Shown piece by piece: positions 17,389-27,542 of a DNA stretch of 52,472 bases. Location of the stretch: NCBI GenBank assembly GCA_964235605.1, contig CAXSCR010000033.1:1-52472 (forward strand), given 5' to 3'. The notes under the pieces were generated by a model. That model saw nothing but the letters and a program-made list of their open reading frames with translations, was not told the DNA's origin and did not search any database. Every line of letters begins with the position of its first letter. The first letter of the stretch is position 1. Source of the stretch: DATCRE01 sp964235605. GTDB lineage: Bacteria > Bacteroidota > Bacteroidia > Cytophagales > Cyclobacteriaceae. The position numbers and the translations under genes were made by a program.

Positions 17389-20300
17389 TTATATCCCAAC
17401 CATAATAAAAGCACCCCAATAAAAGGGATCTGGATATTTTGCTTTTAAGTTTTGTTGAGCGGTACGAAAGGCTACGTGTAGATCTTTATTTTTAAGTTTC
17501 TCCTCGTAGAACAGAGACATAAGTTCCTGCGTTGCCGCATCATCAACACTCCACAAACTCATGATCAGATTACGCGCACCTGCTAACGTGAAAGCACGTT
17601 GTAAGCCGTACACGCCTTCACCATTCTTAACTACACCTAACCCTGTTTCGCATGCAGAAAGCACTACCAAGTCTGTGTTATCAAGATTTAGATTCATAGC
17701 TTCATATGCAGTGAGTATGCCATCATCGCCTGCATCATTCACGGCAATGCCTGTACGTAAGAAGTTCTCTGCACCTGCAAGTATGATTCCTGCCTTTAAC
17801 AAAGGATTAGGTACATAGTCTGATTTCACATCATCCGCTTGTGTTGTCACATCATCCTCTTCCAGGAAATAACCATGTGTTGCTATGTGCAATACCCCCG
17901 GACTTTTTACATTTTTCAGTACGCCCTCGCCAGCCCTTTCTTCCAGATAAATATCTGGTTTCGATGTAAGTTGTGAGATCAACTGAATTTCTTTTTGTGT
18001 ACCTGGCAAAACAGATATACCCTCATCACCACGCATCACCCTAAGTAGCCCGCCACGCAGTGTCCGGGTAAGTGTACCGTCACGCGTCATGGAATGCGCC
18101 CCTGGTTCTGTAACGTTTTTGCTTTCTAAATTAAATTTTGGAAAACCTATTAGTGTCGTTGATGTATTGGTAGTGGCTGTTGATTTCGAACTTTCAACAA
18201 CTTCGCGCGTGTTGGTGAGTATTCGTATATCGAATTCATCAATTAAATATGTTTTCGTATCCGGATTCTGAATGGTGCTTATGTTAATTTGATTATAGAC
18301 GCCGTCGGGAGAGAAATAAATTTTATTGATTTTATTTTGCTTTAAGTATACCGACAATCCTTTAAAATAGTTTGCAAATGAACGTTCATCGTCTTGAAAA
18401 TATTGAATATGATTGCGGTATGAATTCAACAGCTTACCCTCCATTTGAACGCCGTTGTTGACATAAATTAATTCTGGCTGATTGATTGTTTGTGATGTTA
18501 GCACCAATAAGGCGTAGGCAATTGTATCCTGAAATCTTCCCCCGTTGGTTGGCATAAAAGATCTGAATCTGACTACTTCTATTGCAGCTTCATCATTTTT
18601 TAACGTGCGCTGAATTTCTTGCCAAGTAATATTTTTTCGGGTAAACTGCTTTGCAAATACGGCTGATTTACGTGTGAGTTCTTTTTCGAGTTGGTCAGTT
18701 CGTCGTATAAGTGAATCCAATTTGGCTCGCCCGGTATTCTGACTGTATAGCTTGGCAATCTGTTCTTTCTGCTCCTGCCAAGTCTCAAAATCTTTTATCA
18801 ACACCGTGTCCTTGCTTGTATGAATGGCTTGTTTAACCTTTTCAGTAGCGTACATTATAGCAGCCTTGGTATTCACCTGATAATTATAAACATCACCTAG
18901 AACAAGGGGGTTTTCCTTGTAGTAATCCATAGCGAATGAATTATACTTCTCTATAGCGGGCTTGATGTTGTTATAATAAAATTTAGCTTTTTCTTCTTCT
19001 GTGAGCGCAGGGAAAGTCACTCCTATTTGCTGATAATAATTGTCGAACACCTGACCAAAAGAACGATATGCGTCTTTTAATTGCTTTTGCTCCCAATGAT
19101 ATTCGCCTATCTTCTGCAAACTTTCTGTTGTCTTCGGATGGTTCTTACCGAGCTTAGATGTGCGGATGGCAGCAGATGTTTTTAAATACTTAAAGCCCAA
19201 TGTTCCCTTTCCGTTTTTCCAATGTGCAATGCCTAGACTATAAGCAGCCGTTGCATACTCCGGACTTTTATCATCTAGCTTATTCTTATAAATCATTAAA
19301 GCTTGCTCCAGTAAAGGAATTGCTTTTGCAGGTGAACCTGCCACCCGATAAACCCGCGCCAGGTTACTGAGCTTACGGGCAAATGATACCGTCTTTCCTT
19401 CATTAAGCTTTTTCTGAATGTCGAGTGACTGAAGAAGTACTCTTTCCGCGCGCCCATGCTTTCCTTCATCACTAAACACTACACCCAAATTCGATAAAGT
19501 CAGCGCAAAATCAGGATGCATGACGCCTACTGAGATACTATCACGCGATTTGATCTCGAGAAATTTTTTTTCAGCGCGGTCAAACTGACCCAAGTATTGA
19601 TAAATCAAGGCCTGGTTGTTTAACGTTGCCAGATAATCTCTGTCTGATGATTTGAGATGGCTTAAGACATAATCAAAAGCTTCTTCCGCTTCCGGATATT
19701 TACCACGGGTCATATACAATATGCCCTTGTTGATGGTAGCGTTAAGAAACTCCTGCGACTGAGGACCTGGTGTTTTTTCAAGTATACTGGCAGCCTCAGA
19801 TAGTGTTTTGGTGGCTTTACTGAATTGATTGGTTAACGTATACAAGTCACCTAGCGTGTTTAACAAAATGCCTTGATTGGCTGCACCTTTTGCTTGGCGT
19901 TTAATGGTTGATTGCAATAGCTTTTCAGCATCGTTAAATCGATCTAATTGTATGTAGATATCTACGGCAGTTAAAACTGAAAAAACAAAATCATCCGCGC
20001 TTGGACCATAGCGTTTTTTATCATTTTCTATGAGTTGATCAGCGGCAATACCTGCTTGTGGATAGTGACCAGCTTGTAAATTGATGTAAGCTAAATTATA
20101 AAGTGTGCTACTGTATTCCTCAGTCCCCGTGAGACCGAGCGCTGCCCGTAATTTCTTTTCACGTTCAAACCAGGGGAGGGCTTTATCAAGTTTACCCAGT
20201 TGATAATAGGCATCGCCAACAAATGAAAAGCTATTGGCACTTAAAGTGTCCTTATTTGTAATCGATAATTTTTCTACATCAGCTACAAATTTTAGACATG

Positions 20301-20412
20301 CTTCATAATCTCCTTCTTTGTGATTATGCGCCAGCGTTGGGTAGAAAGCTGACTGCGATAGCGCAAAATGAAATGAACATAACGATACAAGAAGCAGGAG
20401 ATTTGATTTCAT
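17389..20412 (-). CDS. exported TPR-CHAT caspase-like protease
   Basis: 1007 residues. A signal peptide (MKSNLLLLVSLCSFHFALSQ) sends it out of the cytoplasm. Residues about 25-480 are a row of tetratricopeptide repeats (motifs such as YYQLGKLDKALPWFE, ALIYQYLGQFDRAEKKF and ARVYRVAGSPAKAIPLLEQA). A helical linker follows to about 640. The CHAT domain (about 690-1007) has the catalytic His at 846 in HIATHGYF and the Cys at 921 in LSACETGLG, followed by GVYGLQRAFTLAGARNLIMS and a final FYWGAFIMVG. CHAT domains are clan CD Cys peptidases. It follows the giant LRR gene on the same strand after a gap of about 104 bases. Periplasmic or surface location is inferred from the signal peptide; no T9SS domain is present. 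Confidence 0.9.
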   Translation of the reverse strand: MKSNLLLLVSLCSFHFALSQSAFYPTLAHNHKEGDYEACLKFVADVEKLSITNKDTLSANSFSFVGDAYYQLGKLDKALPWFEREKKLRAALGLTGTEEYSSTLYNLAYINLQAGHYPQAGIAADQLIENDKKRYGPSADDFVFSVLTAVDIYIQLDRFNDAEKLLQSTIKRQAKGAANQGILLNTLGDLYTLTNQFSKATKTLSEAASILEKTPGPQSQEFLNATINKGILYMTRGKYPEAEEAFDYVLSHLKSSDRDYLATLNNQALIYQYLGQFDRAEKKFLEIKSRDSISVGVMHPDFALTLSNLGVVFSDEGKHGRAERVLLQSLDIQKKLNEGKTVSFARKLSNLARVYRVAGSPAKAIPLLEQALMIYKNKLDDKSPEYATAAYSLGIAHWKNGKGTLGFKYLKTSAAIRTSKLGKNHPKTTESLQKIGEYHWEQKQLKDAYRSFGQVFDNYYQQIGVTFPALTEEEKAKFYYNNIKPAIEKYNSFAMDYYKENPLVLGDVYNYQVNTKAAIMYATEKVKQAIHTSKDTVLIKDFETWQEQKEQIAKLYSQNTGRAKLDSLIRRTDQLEKELTRKSAVFAKQFTRKNITWQEIQRTLKNDEAAIEVVRFRSFMPTNGGRFQDTIAYALLVLTSQTINQPELIYVNNGVQMEGKLLNSYRNHIQYFQDDERSFANYFKGLSVYLKQNKINKIYFSPDGVYNQINISTIQNPDTKTYLIDEFDIRILTNTREVVESSKSTATTNTSTTLIGFPKFNLESKNVTEPGAHSMTRDGTLTRTLRGGLLRVMRGDEGISVLPGTQKEIQLISQLTSKPDIYLEERAGEGVLKNVKSPGVLHIATHGYFLEEDDVTTQADDVKSDYVPNPLLKAGIILAGAENFLRTGIAVNDAGDDGILTAYEAMNLNLDNTDLVVLSACETGLGVVKNGEGVYGLQRAFTLAGARNLIMSLWSVDDAATQELMSLFYEEKLKNKDLHVAFRTAQQNLKAKYPDPFYWGAFIMVGI

Positions 20413-20516
20413 GTTTTCATTTTTTTGTGATGGAATGGAAAATGGCCAAGTGGAAAATACCTGGCCATTTCATAAACATTGTTTTTAATTCGTGATTAAT
20501 TTATCCCGGCTTCGTT

Positions 20517-23500
20517 CTAATCAACAACAATACGGACTTTCTTAACGCTTTTATTTTTATCCCTTATATCAAGTAAATACATGCCTTGCGGAAGGCTGCG
20601 TACATCCAAAGAAATTTGTTTTTCATTTGCATTTGCCATTTGGATTCTTCTACCCATAAGATCCATCATCTCAACTTTTCTAGACGAAGCCTGAGAAGCG
20701 AACTTGATTTTAACAGATTCTTTTGACGGCACCGGATATACTTCGGCCATGTAATCTTGCTGATCTTCTATACCGTTAATGACAAGTTGCCGTACGCTTA
20801 TTTTATTTTCAGCTACAGTAGCTTCAACCTGAACTTGAGATGCATCACCTAAGCCAATTGGAATTGAAATAAAAGAGTTTCCATCCATCGGGTAGCCGGG
20901 ATACTGGATATTAAGCCTGTATATACCGGGTGTCAGATGATTAATTTCAAATTCGCCATTTTCATTAGTAAAAACATAGCCTGCTAAAGTAAGAACATCG
21001 TCTTTAGTTCTTCCGCCACTTTCAACCCTACGTGCGCATACCCCTGCGTTTTCTACTCTGCCTTTACCCTTAACTCTACCACCATTGTCACCTAATTCTT
21101 CCTCTAGTATACCTTTAATCACTCCAGTGCCAGTTGAGGGTGAAGGTTTAAATTCAGACATAACATCATAACTAATGTTCAAGTCTTTTGTTATTGAAAT
21201 AGTTTCAGCCTCCTCCCAGAAAATGGTTTTTGAATAATATGTAGGTAATGCTTTTACATACGTTAATGTATCAGCAAATGCCAGCAACTGGTAATCATCT
21301 AATACTACTTTGTTGAACTTATAGTTACCCAATTCATCAATTTTCTGAACGCCTAAGGTGTCATAACCCCCTGTTTGTGTAATTTTTAACAAAGTCACTG
21401 TTCCTTTTGTTGCAGGATTGTTTGAACCGGCAAATAATATTCCGGTAAGATCAGTAACAGCTAAGACAGTTTGTGGCAGTGAGGTTAATACCAATGAAGG
21501 CACTGTGGGATTGGTAACTGTACAGATATAGGTTCCCATATTAGTTTTATCCAAAGATTCAATGAAAAAGGTAGGTAATGTTGCCCCTGGAATAATAATA
21601 TTATTTTTCTTCCATTGGTAAAGGTTATTAACACCCGGTGTAAATATACTTACAGCATAGTAACTTTTTACTTGAACAGAGTCTTGTATAATCATACCGA
21701 AATTAGCTTGATTTAAGTAGCTGATCTTTGCAAGCAAGCTCTTGTTAGATTCAAGTGAACCAAAGTCGAGTTTGTTTCCGGACACATTAAAAGATGTTAA
21801 TTTTGTCAATGGTGACAAATCTGGAATGCCTGTAATTTTGTTTGTTGAAATATCAACGGTCTTTAAATTAGCTATGTCAATAATTTCGAGAGGAATAGCG
21901 CCGTTCAGGTTGTTATTATTTAGCTTGATATCGCTTACCCGGTTGGCTGTTATAGTTACGCCAAACCATGTTGATAATTTACCGGTGAGCCAGCCTGCTT
22001 TATTTGTCCATGTTTTACCGTTGGTGGCGTTGTAAATATGAACCAAGGCTAGCGAATCTCTTTTCAATGATGATATTTTAAGATTAACTGGCCTTGAAAT
22101 TAATGTAAGACCTGGCACTAATGGGCTGGTAACTTCATACACATAAGAACCCTCTTTACTAATATCAGCAGACGTGATTATGAAGGATGACCCGGTTGCG
22201 CCAGCAATGGCAACGCCATCTTTATTCCATTGATATTGATTAGAAGTGCCACCAACAGATGTGGAAATAGTATGAGATGCACCGGGCAGAAGTAGAACCT
22301 GATTTTTAACGCCAACACTATCTTGTGGTACATAGGTAAGCGGACCTACATCTGTGTTATACTCCAGGTCTTCAAAGGTTAATTTATTAGCTTGAACATG
22401 GGCTTCGGTAAGTACAGGCAGTGTTGAAAAATCAGGGATATCAGTAATCAAATTGTTGTTCAAATACAACGTGTACAGTATAGGTAAAGATGCTAGCTCG
22501 AGTGGAATATTGGTAATCTGATTGTCGTTCAGAATGAGTGACTGAAGGTTCACCATGTTTTGGAAGGCTGCTGGTATCGCACCTGTTATCCCGCAGGAAG
22601 AAAGCTTTAATGACGCAAGATTGGTCATGGATAATATGGGCGATGGAAAATTACCCAGCTTTAGTTTATTCGCGGTCAAAGACAATTCCGTTAGATTCAC
22701 TAGGCTACTGAAGACTGCTGGAAGTGTACCTGTTAACTCATTACTGCTTAGGTTCAAATAATTAAGGTTAACCAAATTATTCAATGAACCCGGGATCGAT
22801 CCACCAATTTTATTTCTATTCGGGTTAGTCGACTTTCCGTATGGTGTACTACCACCTAAATCGAGTTTTGTTAGTTCAGCAAGATTACCAATATCAACAG
22901 GAAGTGTTCCGGTTAAATTGTTATCCGGTAAATTGATTTCAGTTATTCTGCCATCGCCAAATATCAGCCCTTGCCATGTTTCTAATGGTGCCGACAACCA
23001 CCCTTCTTTATTCACCCATGATGCCCCACCGGTCGAATTGAAAAGTGCCACCGCGGCAAGTGAGTCGACACTAAAAACTGATGATACCGTTAGAAATATA
23101 GGTTGGCTAAATAGCGTAACCGTTGGTACAGTGGAGTTGGTAATACGAAGTTTATAGACTCCATTATTCACTGGCGAAACATCACCAATAGATATAGAAT
23201 TAGAGTTGCCTCCCGGCATAGGTTCGACTCCTTTTATCCACTGATATTGATTGGCAGATCCGCCTACAGTGAATGAAGCTGTGAAAGTTTCACCACGCCC
23301 CAATTTTACATTTTGCACGTTGCCTAATGGTTTTTGGTTATTATAACTCATATTGGCAATTCCTTGAATGGGCTCCAAATCTTCGAAAGTGAGTTGGTTA
23401 TAACCTATCTCCAATAAATTAAAATTCCAGGTTGACACATTGGGTAGGCTGGTCAGTTCATTATGCTCAAGATTAATAGCCACAGGTCCGGTTATCGTTG

Positions 23501-25031
23501 ATAGGTCTGGGATGGTCCCAGTGAATTTATCGCCCGACAGATCAAGCTCAGTCAGATTTATTAAGTTTCCAAGGGCGTTAGGTATAGTTCCCATAAAGCC
23601 GTTGCGTGAAAGTTCTAGTGTTGTTAAGTTCGTTAATGTCAGTACCTCGCTAGGAAATGCCGTGAAGTTGTTTCCCGAAAGTCTTAATGTTGTTAGATTC
23701 GTGAGGTTTGCTATCTGTGAGGGAACTGTGCCGTTTAGGCCAACTCCTTGGGTAACGTTTATCACTTCGAAGGATGTAAGTGCAGTAAGATCGCCTAGCT
23801 CAGGAGGAAGAAAACCCGTTACATTCATTTCAGGTAGTGACACTTCTGTTACTCGAAAAGCGCTGACTGTTACACCAAGCCAGGTATTTACGGCGCCAAT
23901 CAGCCAAGGGTTGATTTGATTTGACCAACTTGGTCCATTCGTTGAATTGTAAAAAGCTACCAATGCAAGTGAATCAGATGAGGAGACAGATTGAAATCCG
24001 TTTACTTGAACGTAAGCTACTTTGTTATCACTTTGGCAGCCCACAACGCTAGTACCCGTAATAGAATATTGGACAGGCTGCGCTTGCCCGCCACTGTTGG
24101 TGAGCGTCTGTATGATTAGGTTTCCGGCTCCTCCCGTGGCCCCAGTAATTTCAACAGGATTTGCAACTGTGTAAATGAACGCTACGGTAGGCATACTGCT
24201 GCTTAAAGAAATGTTTGTAGTTCCACCATTTGATATCACAGGTGTATTATTCGTGATAATAACGTCTGGAGTTGGATTGATTGTAACAGTGAGGGTATAT
24301 GAATTGCCCTGACACCCAGCCGTAAAACCAGTAGGTGTGATGGTATAAATTAGGTTTTGTGCTACGCCCGATTTATTAATGATCGTATCATTAAGGTAGG
24401 TGCTATATTTAGATACCGTACTCTCTCCCGTTACATTGGGGTTGTTTGCCGCTACCCACATAAAATTTGATGGTACACCATTGCCGATATTATTTTGAAG
24501 ATTGTAGTTCAGCGACCGGCCACTACATTCAATAAACCCGGTGTTAGTGGCTGTAGGCGGGGTGTTGCCCGTTATATCAGCCACTTTTGTGCCCGGACTC
24601 ATGCCATTGATAGCAATTGTACTTGCAGGCGCATAAACTACCTGGTATTCGGTTGCACTGGGAGCAATAAACTTCAATCCCTTAATTGAAATGGAGTTTA
24701 GCTCGCTATCATTATTGTTGTTAGATTCATTTAGGGTAATCACAACCTGAGATGCGGAAACTACTATTGAAGCGGTAACTGAAGCACTCCCGGAAAGAGT
24801 AACGGTTTCGCCACCACCTAAACCAAATGACCCTGAATTTGCCTCGAGTATGATAGTGCCAGACCCAATAATATTAAAATCACTTGCTGCTGATTCGGTA
24901 ATAATGATTTCTGATAACAAAGTACTGCTTCCAACGCAAACCTGATTCGATGCTAATAATAATGGATTGTTGCCACCGTTTACGCTCATATGCAAAACCA
25001 GCAATAAAGGGAGCATGAAAAATTTAGTCAT
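20517..25031 (-). CDS. giant LRR/Ig-like surface protein with T9SS sorting domain
   Basis: 1504 residues with an N-terminal signal peptide. Residues about 25-345 form beta-rich, PKD-like and Cys-containing domains. Three related modules follow, each opening with a cap such as DSLALVAFYNSTNGPSW (about 352), DSLAAVALFNSTGGASW (about 654) and DSLALVHIYNATNGKTW (about 990). Each continues into plant-type leucine-rich repeats (NLTTLELSRNGFMGTIP pattern) and ends in an Ig-like domain with a QYQW core. Then come a Cna-B/SdrD-like region (about 1195-1385) and a type A T9SS domain (about 1430-1504; PVPSKESVKIKF, MYLLDI, KKVRIVV). The protein should be displayed on the surface and probably binds a protein or glycan ligand. 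The three modules look like an internal triplication. Confidence 0.9.
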   Translation of the reverse strand: MTKFFMLPLLLVLHMSVNGGNNPLLLASNQVCVGSSTLLSEIIITESAASDFNIIGSGTIILEANSGSFGLGGGETVTLSGSASVTASIVVSASQVVITLNESNNNNDSELNSISIKGLKFIAPSATEYQVVYAPASTIAINGMSPGTKVADITGNTPPTATNTGFIECSGRSLNYNLQNNIGNGVPSNFMWVAANNPNVTGESTVSKYSTYLNDTIINKSGVAQNLIYTITPTGFTAGCQGNSYTLTVTINPTPDVIITNNTPVISNGGTTNISLSSSMPTVAFIYTVANPVEITGATGGAGNLIIQTLTNSGGQAQPVQYSITGTSVVGCQSDNKVAYVQVNGFQSVSSSDSLALVAFYNSTNGPSWSNQINPWLIGAVNTWLGVTVSAFRVTEVSLPEMNVTGFLPPELGDLTALTSFEVINVTQGVGLNGTVPSQIANLTNLTTLRLSGNNFTAFPSEVLTLTNLTTLELSRNGFMGTIPNALGNLINLTELDLSGDKFTGTIPDLSTITGPVAINLEHNELTSLPNVSTWNFNLLEIGYNQLTFEDLEPIQGIANMSYNNQKPLGNVQNVKLGRGETFTASFTVGGSANQYQWIKGVEPMPGGNSNSISIGDVSPVNNGVYKLRITNSTVPTVTLFSQPIFLTVSSVFSVDSLAAVALFNSTGGASWVNKEGWLSAPLETWQGLIFGDGRITEINLPDNNLTGTLPVDIGNLAELTKLDLGGSTPYGKSTNPNRNKIGGSIPGSLNNLVNLNYLNLSSNELTGTLPAVFSSLVNLTELSLTANKLKLGNFPSPILSMTNLASLKLSSCGITGAIPAAFQNMVNLQSLILNDNQITNIPLELASLPILYTLYLNNNLITDIPDFSTLPVLTEAHVQANKLTFEDLEYNTDVGPLTYVPQDSVGVKNQVLLLPGASHTISTSVGGTSNQYQWNKDGVAIAGATGSSFIITSADISKEGSYVYEVTSPLVPGLTLISRPVNLKISSLKRDSLALVHIYNATNGKTWTNKAGWLTGKLSTWFGVTITANRVSDIKLNNNNLNGAIPLEIIDIANLKTVDISTNKITGIPDLSPLTKLTSFNVSGNKLDFGSLESNKSLLAKISYLNQANFGMIIQDSVQVKSYYAVSIFTPGVNNLYQWKKNNIIIPGATLPTFFIESLDKTNMGTYICTVTNPTVPSLVLTSLPQTVLAVTDLTGILFAGSNNPATKGTVTLLKITQTGGYDTLGVQKIDELGNYKFNKVVLDDYQLLAFADTLTYVKALPTYYSKTIFWEEAETISITKDLNISYDVMSEFKPSPSTGTGVIKGILEEELGDNGGRVKGKGRVENAGVCARRVESGGRTKDDVLTLAGYVFTNENGEFEINHLTPGIYRLNIQYPGYPMDGNSFISIPIGLGDASQVQVEATVAENKISVRQLVINGIEDQQDYMAEVYPVPSKESVKIKFASQASSRKVEMMDLMGRRIQMANANEKQISLDVRSLPQGMYLLDIRDKNKSVKKVRIVVD

Positions 25032-25393
25032 AGATATTGAAATTATGGCCTATTTATAAACTTATAAGCAGCAGTTTAATAACAATGCTCATTTAGGTAA
25101 ATGAGTCATTATCACGGAAATTAATCAAATGAAGCGGTTAACTGAAGTTATCCTTAAGGCACTAGGTGTAGAAGTAAAAAGAAAGATGTAAGAATAGATT
25201 TGGTATTCAAGAAAAACGCATTGCTTTCAAGGTTCTCAGAACTTTCATGCGCAAAAACGCATTGCAGGTCAAGAACCAAGTAAAATCAAAAAACATGACT
25301 TAACGTTTAGTGCGCTGTGGTTTTGGATTCAATTCAATGTATTAAACGAAGGAAGGACTATCAATTTTCCTTTTTTACTTACAACAAGCGAGA
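25032..25393. other. intergenic stretch with a short direct repeat
   Basis: About 362 bases. It contains the 13-mer AAAAACGCATTGC twice, at 25212-25224 and 25253-25265, 41 bases apart, in a block that otherwise looks non-coding. A 20-codon frame beginning MKRLTEVILKALGVEVKRKM at about 25129 is too short to support. A weak promoter candidate for the LRR gene is listed separately. Confidence 0.35.
25057..25085 (-). promoter_or_regulatory. weak promoter candidate for the LRR gene
   Basis: On the minus strand TAAGTTTA at 25064-25057 is one base from the Bacteroidota -7 box TAnnTTTG, and TTG at 25085-25083 sits about 20 bases upstream as a possible -33 element. The distance to the ATG at 25031 is about 25 bases. 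The call is weak because one key base differs. Confidence 0.25.
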
Positions 25394-27370
25394 TTACTTA
25401 AAAGAGAACTTAACTGTTTCAGTTAAGGCTTTCCATTGATCTGTTCTGAAAGGTACGGCAGGAAATCCCTCCTTATTGAACAAGTTACAGTCCGAAGCAT
25501 CATCGGCCCAACCAAAACGAACTGCTACCGGTTTAGAAACTTCATCATTATAAACGATTACATGGTTGCCTTCGATGGAAGCCTTTGCAAATCGAAATTG
25601 ACGGTCTTCTCCTGCAATTTCAAATCCTTTAACATATCCATATCGGTCGTGCCCAGCGAGACCGTTGCCTACGTTGTTGAAGTGTATAACAGCACGACCA
25701 TCTGTTATTTCCATCGACTTAAATGTAGGTCCACTATCTAATACTTTTTGGTTGTACGTTCTATTGAGAGCAAGAGCTGCCAAACGTTTACCTACGTCTT
25801 GTTTGTTCAGTGGGTGAATATCATAGGGATTGCCAATATCAGTGGTTACAGCCATGCCTGTGTTAGGCAATGAAAGCGTCAAAGCTTGTGCTTCCCTCAA
25901 TTCGGCCCAGGTGCTACCGTTTATGCTATTGCCATTGTTCTCATTGTAAGAAGAAAGCTGTACAAAATAAAAAGGAAAATCACCCGTGCCCCAATGCTTT
26001 CTCCAATCTGTTATTAACAACGGAAAAGCTTTCCGATATTGATATGCTCTTGTTGAATTTGATTCTCCCTGATACCAAATAACACCTTTAATTCGGAAAG
26101 GTATAATTGGGTTAATCATACCGTTGAACAATAGGGTAGGGTATGAATTTGGCCCAACAGCGGAGGTCTCTTTTCGTATGCTTTCAACTCGATAAGACCA
26201 ATATCCAGATAATGGTAGCACTTCGTTTCCAATCTGTAGGTTAACATCATTTGCATCACCAAGAATTCCGCCAGCACCTCCTGTATCTTCTATGCGTACA
26301 GCTATAATGTTCATCCCACTTTTTAAGACACCTGAAGGTATAGTATAACTTCTCTGCTCATTCCACTTTTGATTTAAACCGCCAACTTTTACGCCGTTTA
26401 AATAGGTTATGTCAGAATCGTCTATCATGGAGAGATGGAGTGTGGCCGGCTTTCCTGTTGGATCATTTTTTAATTCAAATGTTTTTCGAATCCATACAAA
26501 CCCATCCACGTCACCAAGTTCTTGTAACTCCCATGCTAATGGTATTTTCATTGTTCTCCACGATGAAGCGTCATAAACCTGGTCTTTCCAATTAAACGCT
26601 TCCGCAGAATCTTTTGGTAAAACGTCCTGCAACAAATTCACCTTATTCATTATTTCAGACGCTTTGAGTTTGGTTAATGAATCAAGACTTAACTTGGGTA
26701 TGTTAGCAATACAATCTTTAAACTCATCGCTTTGTGCTAACCCATCCTTACTTGTCCACGTTTCTGAAATTGTACCTCCCCAGGTGGAGTTTATTAAACC
26801 AATTGGTACGTTTAATTCTTTTACCAGCGATCGGGCAAAAAAGTATCCTACGGCAGTAAATTCTCCTACCGTATTAGGATTGCAAACTTTCCATTCTCCA
26901 CCCGTAATATCTTTTTGGGGTGACATAGCTACGGTATTTGGAATATCAATATGTCTGATTGTGGGATAGTTTGCTAGTTTAATTTCATTATTCGCATCAT
27001 TGCTATTAGCGACCGACCACTCCATATTAGATTGACCAGAGCAAAGCCAGACATCTCCAATTAGTATATCGCTTAGTGTAATTGAATTTTTTCCTTTTAC
27101 AACCAATTGAAAAGGACCTCCTTCTGGTTCGGGTAGGAGGGTGATTTTCCAATTGCCATTCTTATCAACAGTAGTCGCCTTCTTCTGACTCTTAAAGCTT
27201 ACTACGATTTTTTCTTTCGGTGAACCCCATCCCCAAACAACGATGTCTTGGTTCCGCTGTATTACCATATGGTCACCAAATACCTTTGCCAATTGCACGT
27301 TTGCATTTGCGTTTTGGATTACCAGCCAAAGAATGGATAGGAGAAAAATCCTTTGTATGTTATGTTGCAT
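25394..27370 (-). CDS. sialate O-acetylesterase-like SGNH esterase
   Basis: About 659 residues from the ATG at 27370, where MQHNIQRIFLLSILWLVIQN gives a signal peptide; a longer frame from upstream adds a non-coding-like tail before it. The domain layout is typical of the SASA (DUF303) family. An N-terminal beta domain comes first, then a catalytic core with SGQSNMEW (Ser about 114), a jelly-roll insertion (about 280-400; FVWIRKTFEL, TLHLSMIDDSDITYLNGVKV) and the C-terminal core with GVIWYQGESN and DIHPLNKQDVGKR (catalytic Asp-x-His, His about 519). It removes acetyl esters from sialic acid or from plant or bacterial glycans in the periplasm. It lies alone after the YtrA-like cluster. Confidence 0.88.
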   Translation of the reverse strand: MQHNIQRIFLLSILWLVIQNANANVQLAKVFGDHMVIQRNQDIVVWGWGSPKEKIVVSFKSQKKATTVDKNGNWKITLLPEPEGGPFQLVVKGKNSITLSDILIGDVWLCSGQSNMEWSVANSNDANNEIKLANYPTIRHIDIPNTVAMSPQKDITGGEWKVCNPNTVGEFTAVGYFFARSLVKELNVPIGLINSTWGGTISETWTSKDGLAQSDEFKDCIANIPKLSLDSLTKLKASEIMNKVNLLQDVLPKDSAEAFNWKDQVYDASSWRTMKIPLAWELQELGDVDGFVWIRKTFELKNDPTGKPATLHLSMIDDSDITYLNGVKVGGLNQKWNEQRSYTIPSGVLKSGMNIIAVRIEDTGGAGGILGDANDVNLQIGNEVLPLSGYWSYRVESIRKETSAVGPNSYPTLLFNGMINPIIPFRIKGVIWYQGESNSTRAYQYRKAFPLLITDWRKHWGTGDFPFYFVQLSSYNENNGNSINGSTWAELREAQALTLSLPNTGMAVTTDIGNPYDIHPLNKQDVGKRLAALALNRTYNQKVLDSGPTFKSMEITDGRAVIHFNNVGNGLAGHDRYGYVKGFEIAGEDRQFRFAKASIEGNHVIVYNDEVSKPVAVRFGWADDASDCNLFNKEGFPAVPFRTDQWKALTETVKFSFK

Positions 27371-27542
27371 AGAGAATGGCCGAAATATAATTTGTAATAG
27401 TTCTTTTAACTTATGGCCTGGTCTGTGTCCACAAGGCCAAATAATAAGTTGACTTCCCAATATTACGTTGAAAAAACTAGTTAGCAATGAGCGCTTTAAA
27501 GTAATAAATATGGGTGATGGTACTGTCCAGCTACAGGCAGTA

